64,000 bases of DNA. Origin: Priapulus caudatus. Taxonomy: Eukaryota > Priapulida > Priapulimorpha > Priapulimorphida > Priapulidae. Shown in pieces: positions 1-9,800 of this stretch. Below the pieces are notes generated by a model. The model searched no databases. It saw only the letters and a list, made by a program, of their open reading frames with translations, and was not told the DNA's origin. Within the stretch, counting starts at the first letter, position 1; each line of letters begins with the position of its first letter. The stretch spans positions 531,801-595,800 of the forward strand of contig NW_014577061.1 of assembly GCF_000485595.1 (NCBI RefSeq), in the 5' to 3' direction. The translations under genes and the position numbers were made by a program.

Positions 1-60
1 ATATAATTTTGGGTGATGTTTACTCGTGTTAATTAGTGTTAATTGTTATCCCACTTGCAG

Positions 61-2487
61 ATGTATAGATGGTTGGGAAGGCAAGAACTGCAACTATCGG
101 CGGGAAGAGGTTGCCCTCGACCTCAGCAAGGGGGCGCTAGCTGCAATACTTGTTTGCCTTCTGCTGCTGCTCAGTAAGTGTTCGTTTATGTGTAAAAGCC
201 GTTACTGTAGGTGACCCTATAAAAGGTTTCCTACTTACCTACACACTACGTACCTAACTTTCTACGCATACTATATATCTACTCGTTTCTAAGCTGCCTT
301 ATATTAAAATCCATTCAAATATTAATTATCAGTGGTAACCAGAGAGCAAATACTTCAAAATTCTCCATGCGTTTTCTGTTTATAAGTAGTTTCTCTTAGG
401 TTTAGTATCTAAAAAGTGTGTAGAAAATATTCAGTGCTGTGAGAGAGTGACCATTAATTAATGTGTGTGTGTGTGTGTGTTTGTGATGCAGTATTGGTGC
501 TCGTGTTTGTGATGTATAACCGGAGGCGCACCAAGGAGAAATATCCATATGACATAGATCCAGATGATGACATTAGGGAGAATATAATCAATTACCAGGT
601 ACGTCTTGCTGAATAAACACAATCTCGTTTTGCCATGCAAACATTGACTCTTCCTCATCACTCATTGCGCAATATGTGACATCAACCTTGTGTGTACCAA
701 ATGCTCTTATTTACACTACGTGGCATTCACACTTGATGTCACTATGCAATAACACACAACTATGTGTGCCAGTATTTCTTCTGACCACTGAATGTACCAG
801 TAACTCTTCCCAGCCACTGTGTGTTCGAATAACTTCTTGCCACTGCATTTACCAGTATCTTTTTTGTATCACGACTGTGTGTAGCAGGAAGTGTTCTTAC
901 GTTTGTAGATAGCAGCACGTTTTTTCCCATTGCTGCTTGTTCTAGAAGGTGTTCTCACAACTGTGTATAGCAGCAAGTGTTCTTGCGTTTGTAGGTAGCA
1001 GAAAGTGTTCTTACAACTGTGTAGCAACAGGCGTTCCTAAGTCTGTGTACGGCAGCAAGTTCATTCTGTCGTTGCTGCCTGTACCAGAAAATGTTCTTAG
1101 CATTACATAGAGCATATTTTCGTCTTGTGTCAGGATGAGGGTGGCGGGGAGGATGACCAGGATGCGTATGACATCAGCAAACTGCGCAAGCCTGCTGATT
1201 CAGACGCACCGGGCAGCAACCAAGCCAGCAAGCCCAACCACCACCGGCCGCCGACCACCGTACCTCCACTAGAGAGTGCACGGCCGGTGCGCAAGGCTCA
1301 TCCCCAGTATCGTAAGTGCATCGTGTCTCGGCAGGGCCTCACGTGTGTGTACGGTTGTCAGACGTTGTTAAGACTCTTAACAGTCCTATACTTCTGCCAA
1401 AGGAAATCCACCAACTTAGGCACTAATTTTAAGTTTAAAAAATAGGTTAATCTTTTTCAACAGGATATATATATACTAATATATATATACCACCAGATAT
1501 TGTTACCAGTAAAATAACAAGGTATATATATTATATATATATAATATATATATTATTACTATATAGTATATATAATAGGTTATTTTTACTGGTTTTCCTA
1601 TGCTGCCATTAGACAGTGAATGCTAAATGGTAGGTCTCACTGTAGGTCAGCCAAGTGTAATTGATTATTTTTAATGATTCATCGTTATTGTTTCACTTCA
1701 GCGCCAGGAGAACATCCTGACATAGAAGATTTCATTAAAAATCGCAAAGACGAAGCCGACGATGATCCCGGTGCGCCCCCTAGGGACGATGTCCGGAACT
1801 ACGCGTACGAGGTATGATGGATCAAATACTCTGTGCCCAGAATATTATCTTTTTCCCACCATCTTTTACCAACTTTGTCAACTTTTCAACACCTGCACTG
1901 TCACTCTATGATGCCTGTGTTATCTTGATCCTTCTCAACACGCCCTCAAGTAACACCTGCATTCTCCTCGTAAAAGGTTTCCGTGTTCTTGTGTTCTCGC
2001 GCCTCTCCTCCACCACTGACATCCGTCCACTGTCACATATTTTTTCTCACTAAGCCTCCCGCACACTTATTTTCTCACTGAATCTTCCGCATGCATATTT
2101 TCTTACTGAACCTCCCGCACACATATTTTCTCACTGAGCCTCCCGCATGCACCCATGTTCTCACCGAGTGTCTTCTCTGCTGCAAGAGTGTGGCAGCACT
2201 GCTGGCTCTCTAAGTAAACGCCAGCATTCTCATGTTAAAAGCTTTCCGTGTTCTCATGTTCTCGCAACACTCTTCCACAACTGCCGTCCGTCCACCGTCG
2301 CATTTTCATTCATAAACATCCAACATTTTCTTGCTTCTCTCCGCTGCAGGGGTGTGGCAGCACCGCTGGCTCTCTAAGCTCACTAGCCAGCGGCACTGAC
2401 GACGAAGACCTCGACTTCGACCGGCTGAACAACTGGGGACCACGCTTCAACAAGCTCGCCGAGATGTATGGAGGCGAGGAGGACTGA
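61..2487 (+). CDS. Classical (type III) cadherin, 3' part: EGF end, membrane helix, catenin-binding tail
   Basis: Cell-cell adhesion receptor; only the last five coding exons are in the window: 61-173, 492-598, 1134-1311, 1702-1811 and 2350-2487, all with AG/GT borders and one continuous frame. The first exon holds the end of an EGF repeat ([10 protein letters not shown]) and the start of a hydrophobic helix that finishes in the second exon (ILVLVFVMY), followed by basic RRR. The cytoplasmic tail has the juxtamembrane p120-catenin site ([11 protein letters not shown], then DEGGGEDD) and ends with the beta-catenin-binding region ([20 protein letters not shown], then [16 protein letters not shown]). 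An EGF repeat directly before the membrane is typical of invertebrate CadN and DE-cadherin and absent from vertebrate type I cadherins. The tail is about 165 residues, normal for the family. Whether it is CadN or the E-cadherin type cannot be settled without the ectodomain. The 5' part lies left of the window. Confidence 0.95.
455..482. repeat. (TG)n microsatellite at an intron end
   Basis: A run of TG dinucleotides ends about 10 bases before the 3' splice site of the second cadherin exon here, so it also acts as its pyrimidine-poor upstream context. Confidence 0.8.
1506..1592. mobile_element. AT-rich hairpin element (MITE-like)
   Basis: Ends are inverted copies: CCAGTAAAATAAC at 1506-1518 and its complement, with one extra base, at 1579-1592. 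The interior is almost pure TA. A further TA-rich stretch lies at 1467-1490. It sits in a cadherin intron. No clear target duplication was found. Confidence 0.55.
1948..2381 (+). repeat. Tandem duplication in the last cadherin intron, including a ghost of the last exon
   Basis: The stretch beginning near 1948 recurs from about 2210: both contain AAGTAA, a CTGCATTCTC-like block, TAAAAG(G/C)TTTCCGTGTTCT and TTCTCGC. The upstream unit ends at 2174-2213 with a near-copy of the first 30 or so bases of the real last exon (GTGTGGCAGCACTGCTGGCT against GTGTGGCAGCACCGCTGGCT in the exon at 2350). The copied acceptor has become GCAAG instead of GCAGG. Confidence 0.75.
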
Positions 2488-3639
2488 GTCAATCGCCGCG
2501 CGCGCGCGCATTGACGTTCCGACGCGCCGAGACTGACCGCCGGTCAGCGGAGAGATCGGCTTCGTCGGCGACCGAGGTTCTCACAGAAGTGAACGAATGT
2601 CCAAAACTGAATGCTGGCGACGGAGGCACTCTCGGCGTGGACGGAGTGCGCCTCGGGACCGGGATCGAGGTCCGTACAGCTGGCTGAGAGTCGTCGACCA
2701 GACGACAAGGACTGATTGTCGCAGCAGCTACTACCCAGCTAGCGTGCTCCATGTGTAAAATACTCTCTGTTAATAATAATCAGTAAGCAGCTTGTGATGT
2801 GGCTACAGTGGCTCCCTCTAAGCAAGAGAACGTCTGGTGTGCTTCTATATGTTATACATATATACACATATTATGTAATATATATACATGTTATATATAT
2901 GTATGTATATATATAGTGATAGGTTCATTCTGCAGGGAGAATGACTACATAGCAGCCTCTTGTTTTCTGAAGGCTGTTGTTTAGAGTGGAGGCCAGGCTT
3001 TCTGTCGTGGACCTAATTTGAACAAATGTTTTGTAAAAACAAAATCGGGATCAACTTGTGATGTGTCTACTTCGTGTCGCTCTAGGTGGGTCTCTTTCCG
3101 TTGTGTGGGCCAATCTATGGTAGGCAAATGTCCGTTCACGTAGCTGACACTGTAAACCGTACAGCAGTATGAACAATATTTGCAGGATGTTTGAGTGCCA
3201 CGGTATCATGAGATGTTTGCCGAGATATCTATTGCTGTAGTTTTGAGAAGTGAATGTGTCCATTGCTGTACAGTTGCAAATCATGAAAAATTATGATGTT
3301 TTATTGCTGAGTGAATTATAAGCTTTGATATTATTGGTGTAAAGCATTTAACAAGGGGACTCGAGACTTCTGACTGTTGCGTACATGTTAATGTTATCTA
3401 AATATTGAAGCTGCATAGATGTAGTGATAGGCGCTTCAGTTGTTCAGCAATTGGGGTGTGTTTATACTAAAATAATGTACAGATGTAGAACACATAAACC
3501 ATATGTAAAAGATGACGCACTGCTAGAAGGTGTTAAAACCATGTGTGGTTCAACAGAAAAGATGCAGAATGGTGTAAGATAAGTTTTGATATATTTCCTC
3601 ATATTATGTATCATCACTTATATTCTGGTGATGATGAAT

Positions 3640-4150
3640 CCTGGATTCACAGGTATCCTGCAGGTAATGCCACTGATGGTTATTGACAGGTTACCTACAG
3701 GTACCTGTCGTGGTTTTCTACAGATAACCAGTACATGACTATCTAATGGTAAAACATTGGTAACTTGTAGGTATACCTGTTGATCAGTAACCATGGATCC
3801 CTCTCAGGTAGGCCTTCTAGTAGTTGATGATTAACCACAGGTAACACACAGGTAGACCTGTTGCTGGTTGATTACAGGTAACACCCAGGTAGACCTGTTG
3901 CTAGTTGATTACAGGTAACACCCAGGTAGACCTGGTGCTGGTTGATTACAGGTAACACACAGGTAGACCTGTTGCTGGTTGATTACAGGTAACACCCAGG
4001 TAGACCTGGTGCTAGTTGATTACAGGTAACACCCAGGTAGACCTGGTGCTAGTTGACCACAGGTACCACCCAGATACACTTGCTGACGGTTAACCGCTGG
4101 TAACAGTCAGACATGCCTTTTTATGGTTAACCACCGGTAACTTGCAGATA
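3640..4150. repeat. 37-bp minisatellite
   Basis: The motif GTTGATTACAGGTAAC recurs with exact 37-bp spacing at 3867, 3904, 3941, 3978, 4015 and 4052 (last one altered to GTTGACCACAGGTACC). Each unit also contains CAGGTAGACCTG. Looser relatives (ACAGGTA, GGTTACC, GGTAACTTG) extend the array on both sides to roughly 3640 and 4150, suggesting an old array with a recently homogenised core. Confidence 0.9.
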
Positions 4151-4462
4151 GTCCCTGTTACTGACAAAACATGTACATCGAGTGGCAGAGCCTTGCGTTC
4201 TGGCCTCATCTTTTAACAGTGATTGTGTGTGGGCACGTGTGTGTGATAGCTGTTTAGTTGTTGTATCATTGTACACGTTCGCATTTTGTTTATGAAACCA
4301 TGTACAAAATTGTCTAGCAATTTGTGTAAAACAGTGATGCCAACAAAATCGTCAATCCTTTTTCGGTCCCCTGTACCACCGATCAGCATCTTACAGTAGC
4401 ACTGATTGCGCCCATCTAGTGAATAACACTGCCATTCTATGTGAGTATCTTTGCAGTAATAT

Positions 4463-4492
4463 CAAGAGCTAATAATACATTATTAGCTCTTG
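4463..4492. other. Perfect 14-bp-arm palindrome
   Basis: CAAGAGCTAATAAT at 4463-4476 is followed by a two-base spacer and its exact reverse complement at 4479-4492. It lies in the inferred cadherin 3'UTR and would form a strong hairpin in RNA. Confidence 0.9.
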
Positions 4493-6114
4493 GTAACATC
4501 CCTAACGGTGCCTATGCTTGCCGCTGCACTGCCAAAGCCATGTCTTTATCTGTGTGTGTATATGATTTGTGGCCGGAAACTGTCACTGGGTTGTGCTGCC
4601 AAGACGTTGTGTGAACATCGTCATGAGATTATAATGGCAGATAATAGCAGGATGAGATAATGGCGTTTCCAAGAAGCTCGGGAATATTACTTTAGGCCAG
4701 GGATGAAGGTGTAGTCAGTGATTTTGCGACGCAAGGAGGAGATTAAACAATAAATTACGGATGATCATTAAAAATCTTAGCGGTGATAAGAAATGCTTCG
4801 GGAAATGATTTCTATATGACTATAGGTATCAATGGAAAGGTTGTTAGCAAAATGTGTTATGAGATGTGGATAGTGAGTGAAAGTATAATGTAAATGTTAT
4901 TCACAGTTTTGCATGCCATTGTCAACGGATCATGTAGGCCTACATCTGTGTAGACATTTAAAGCTGTGCACACAAAACAGCTTTAACGAACGTATATAGC
5001 AGTGTAGACATTGATATAAACTTTTGATAAATGCGAAAGGCACCACGTCGTTTTACACAACATAATATCTCCCTAGTGTTAGCTGCTACCTCGCTACTTG
5101 AGTATGCGAAGACTTTTATTTTATTTTTTATGTTGCAGCAAAGCGCATTTAGTCAGAGATAAAGGCCTAGTTTTTGAGCGGTAACAGTTCGCAAACATGC
5201 GTGACATGGACAGGTTTTTCTTGTGTTCCACAATGTTGACTCGTCCCCTTTTCTTATGTTCATTCAGCGCGTTTTAGGTAAAGGCTGTTTTATACACTGA
5301 TCACGATAACGATTTTTAAGTAAATTGTTTAAATGATTTTAATCGATGAGAATCACTCAAATTAGTAGACGGCTGTAATTATGTATTTATTGTGATATAC
5401 ACATAGCGTTGTAACCATGGGGAACCTTGCATTTCTGTTTTTAAGTAAGACACACTAAATGAAGGAAGAGGTGTAGCAGCAAGAAAACTTGCTGACTTGG
5501 TTCCAAATTTTAATGTGAAACTAGAATCTCATTATATTGCATTTGTGACATTTCCTGAGAACTCTTCTGTTGTTAGGCTATAAGCTAGAAGCGACGAGGT
5601 CGAACACAAGCACAGGAATAAGTCTCTGTAGAAAGCAGTATTCATTATCACTACAAGTAGGTACTCTTAGGAAATTCATGATTGCAGGGAATACCCTGTG
5701 TCAGGGAACCCATCAGTGTCGCGTCATTGTACGGTTGCTTCAGTATAGATTTCAATGTCAGATTTGCATGCCAAGAGGACCTAGTGAAGGCGTAAGGTTG
5801 TACCCTCGGTAGTATGGCCATCGTCAATCATTCCAGCAACGAGGATGTCGTAGGCCAACTATTGGCATACCTTCAGACTCTGTACGAAGCTATTTCCCAT
5901 TGCATAATTGTTTTAAGATGTGAAAGCTTAGCAGAGTAACCGTATGTGGTTGTGATCCTCCCTCCCCCTCACGAACAATTAGTTGTAATGAGTAGACCCC
6001 CGTGTTAGTAATGTGTACATTTTTTATTTTAGTGCATATTTTTCTTTTTTTTATACATGGTGTATTACATTTCTTCATGGTCATTATGTGACTGTAATAT
6101 TTGTTCTTACAGAA

Positions 6115-6120
6115 AATAAA
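6115..6120 (+). promoter_or_regulatory. Candidate poly(A) signal, cadherin
   Basis: AATAAA on the plus strand, followed within 40 bases by a T-rich and TG-containing stretch of the kind found downstream of cleavage sites. Assignment to the cadherin is inferred from position only. Confidence 0.45.
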
Positions 6121-6145
6121 GAACGTCGTTCTTCATAGCAGTTTT

Positions 6146-6151
6146 TTTATT
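6146..6151 (-). promoter_or_regulatory. Candidate poly(A) signal, glutathione synthetase
   Basis: AATAAA on the minus strand (TTTATT as printed), about 720 bases past the GSS stop codon and only 26 bases from the plus-strand AATAAA. Confidence 0.4.
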
Positions 6152-6868
6152 ATTCTGTTTGTACCTCCATAGCTTATAGCTGTCACAATCACATTGCAAA
6201 TCTATCACATAGCTTAACGTATTTGTGGAATGAAGAATAGTCATATTCAACACACCTTGACATACGCGTTGATTGTCTACCCCATCATAATATGGGATAT
6301 ACAGTTGTGCATGGACAATGTCACCTATATATGTTGATAAGAACAAACTATATTAATCTCTGCTTTGATATCTCGACTATTATATCTCTGACTTGATGTC
6401 GGCTACAACTTTCGTACAAGATTACATCGAAGAATAGCTACCCTAACATTGGTATCACATCTGTATAGTCGTCATTCATTACCATGATTATACAGTGTTT
6501 CCTCTGCATTGACACGAGCGAGGGGGGCTCCTCGCTCAAATTCTCAGCCACCACACAGAAATTTGTCCAAAACACCACCTCGCTGCCGAAAATTACTGTT
6601 CTTCCAAAGAACAGTGCTTATGATGCAGCAAAATAGCTTGGCATGCAGCAAATTGCACCATTTTTCCAAAAAAATTCCCCCGGACCCCCTAGCTGGGCAA
6701 GGCCTCGCTTTGCTAGGACCTCGAAATGCGCAAACACACCAAAAAACATTTACCACCTCACAGACGTTTTTGGCCAGGGGAAACACTGATTATGTATTAA
6801 AAAATTTCCCTCATAAAAAAACTATGAACCCCATATGCTGGGTTAAAAAATCTGGATGGTTGACGTAT
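6152..6868 (-). other. Probable 3'UTR of glutathione synthetase
   Basis: Between the GSS stop and the minus-strand AATAAA there is no coding signal. The stretch 6515-6830 (C-rich runs, CCTCGCT repeated, A-rich links) looks like an old dispersed element, but I found no termini. Confidence 0.4.
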
Positions 6869-9800
6869 TCACTCCAGATATGGACTGTCAATAGCACCAT
6901 AACCCATGGCAACACCTCCTTCATCAACGCCCATCATCTTTGTCCGTAGTAGATGTCCATGCTGCTCATTGAGCAACAATTCCTTCCCTCTCCTGCAAGC
7001 AATGTTTCTTTTTATATTAGCATTCAAAAACAAGCAACAACAACAGCAACAACAACAACTGCAGCACAAGCAACCATCAAGCACCATCACCATGTAACAA
7101 GTACAGGTTAATTTGAAACTAATGAAACCAGTTGTTTTCAAGTCTATACTGACAGACTGATTGGAATTTCTTAGAAATTATAACAATATGCATTTTTACA
7201 TGACATGAGAATACATAACCTATACAGACTGCGCCATACACATACATCATTACATTATGGCACAAACTGCAATGCATTTAACATACTCGCACAAACATAT
7301 GAGTAACATTATTATTGTCATACATAATAATACTACTTGTGGTACACTCGCATTTATGTCATCAGAATTCCTAATGCTAGCCGCACACTATACGACCCGA
7401 GCGGGATCGGGAAGCTTATGATCGTCTCCCGAGCCCAGGCGTCTGGCTACCGACTGGTTTGACACGATCGGGAGGTCATTTTGGGCCGATTCGAATTTTG
7501 AATCGGGAGCGGAGCGGGTTGTATAGTGTGCGAGGGTATATGACGCGACTCGTATAGTCTGCGTGGCCATCCGACCCGCCGCCGAGCGCTGAAGGGGTTT
7601 CCCCTAAAATTGACCAATCACAGAGCAGCGCCATGGGAAGCGCATTCCGTCTAAGTGGCGGAGTTTTGGACGCACGGGAAGGAGAACGATCTTGTTGAAT
7701 TGTGGCTTGAAAATGAGTGTTTATATGACTGCACCCAAAAGGATTATGCAAACAGAGTTGTAAGGACCAAACACCTTTCAGAAATTGCCGCGAAGTTGGG
7801 AACAAGTGGCGAGTACAATCGATTCTATCCCTTTTAAAGTGCCCTTTCTATGACGCCTCCTTTGCAAACACAATACAACAGCTGGATTTAACTTCATTTT
7901 GGAAAAAAATGCTGGATGTGCGTCTGCTTGCTGCTAGGGGAAGCACTCCCGACCCTTAGTGCACGCTAAATCCGCTTTGAACGCCTCGAGAGCGCCATGG
8001 TTAGCGCCAACTTTGAGTTGTACAGTGTGCGGGGGCCTCCCGATCGATCGGGTGCCGAGCATATGGTGTGCGAGGGCTTACGACTCCGGCCCGAGCAAAA
8101 TCGTAGTCTGCGGCGAGCATAGCACTATAACAAGGGCTGCAAAATCCACACATGTCCCCACATACTCCTACATAGCAACACAGGCTGCAGCACGAACACA
8201 TGCACACCGTAAAATTCAATGCATCGCAGCACAGGCGGCCACGAGTGTATATACACACCCTATCACGACTCCGAAAACGCCCAGTTCGCTGATGACGTTC
8301 TCGACGTGTGGTGGGTTGCCAGCTCGTATGATGTAGTTGCTGTGCGATTGGGGATGTATCTGTTCCATAAGAATGAATGCCGTTCTTTCGACAGTGTCGC
8401 TGATTGGGCCGAGCACGTCCACGATCGCCTCCCCGAACGTGTTGTTCCCTCCTCCCTCCCGCTGCGGCTTCAACACATACTTGCCCGGATTTTCCATCGC
8501 CATGGCGACGGCAGCATCTCCCTCTTCGCCCTACGGCAGACAATACTATTGTGAGATTGAGATTGTACTAGCTCCAGTTCACGATAGCATACAGAAAGAA
8601 ACTTGATTGCCATGCTGAACTAGAATATGGAAGACAGTTAACATTAACACGTCATTTAGAACACTAACGAATTTAGTGGAAAACTTTGTCCTATGGCAGA
8701 GAATACTATTGTGCAATTGAGATTGTGCTAGTTGCAGTTCACTAGAGCACTTGGCATACAGAAAGAAACTTGATTGTCATGCTGAACTAGAATATGGAAG
8801 ACAGTTAACATTAACAGTTTCCATTGCGTGCAAGAACCTGTCACTAAGAACAGGAGCAAATTTAGTGGAAAGACGTATGCAAGCAGATTCTTAACGCACT
8901 GCAGCAAATTCTGGCAATTCAAAAGGTTATACTCATTATGTCTGTTGCTCAATATCAGAACAGAACCACTAGCATTGTCCACATATGTAGGCAAACCAAT
9001 TACAGGAAATTTTATTGCAAAAATGTGATCAAACTAGAACTATTTATTCTAAAAATTGCCAATCTGTGTATAATTTGGCAGTAAAAAAATGAGAAAAATA
9101 AGAACAACCGTGTGCAGAAATTGTATATACTATCATGTGGACGTAATGATTCTTACCATATCTAGGCTATAGAGGCCCACAAATGTCTTTCTGACTAATG
9201 CTGATTCCTCAGCATCTAGAAACCTCTCCAACATGCCAGGCTTGGACAGTACTTGCTGTACCTTCTTCGTTCCAGCTAGGTGATACTGGATCGATGGGCA
9301 TTTAATAGCTGAACTTCGCTCCACTTTTAATCGAGTCTGCCAAACCTGCAAAAAGCACAAAACACAAGATTTATTGATAGATTCATAAAAATCACTATAT
9401 GACTTTATTTTAACGTCCAGTTTGCTCCACCTGGTTGCTACGCTATATCTGCTTTATCCATCACCATCGGAGGCAGCATCGTACTCTCCTGAGACTATGG
9501 ATTTTGTGTGGTCAGATCTTGATGCAATGTGCTATGACTGTACACTGCTATTCGAAATAGAGAGATTCTGCCATATTTGTGTATCTGAAGGTCAGCCCAG
9601 ATGTTGTAGTTATATCTTATTAATCATTACTTTTTGCTTTTTCTCTTTCCAGCAGCTGTGCCAGGCTTATCTCACATTTCAGCAGCTCACTACGGAGAGC
9701 CTGTATAACCACTGAAGATGGTGCTATGTGTCTCCTTTCGAGGTGTCAATATTCATGGTGAAGAGTTTAAGGTGTAGCTTATTCCATAGTTTTTTTTATC

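Larger units (their letters stand above)
2488..6140 (+). other. Probable 3'UTR of the cadherin gene
   Basis: No convincing coding exon occurs between the cadherin stop and about 6140. The first 270 bases are GC-rich and the rest is AT-rich with short random frames. The extent is inferred from the AATAAA at 6115-6120, which is followed by a T/GT-rich stretch. An earlier AATAAA at about 4750 could give a shorter form. Contains a 37-bp minisatellite and a 30-bp palindrome listed separately. Confidence 0.45.

Noticed and set aside
3640-4150. CRISPR-like array
   Set aside because: 37-bp units are contiguous tandem repeats with no spacers, in a eukaryotic genome.
6509-6949. 146-codon plus-strand frame overlapping the last GSS exon
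   Set aside because: Overlaps the well-supported GSS C-terminus on the other strand; low-complexity composition.
9422-9715. 97-codon plus-strand frame in a GSS intron
   Set aside because: No recognisable domain; opposite strand to the gene and no splice support.
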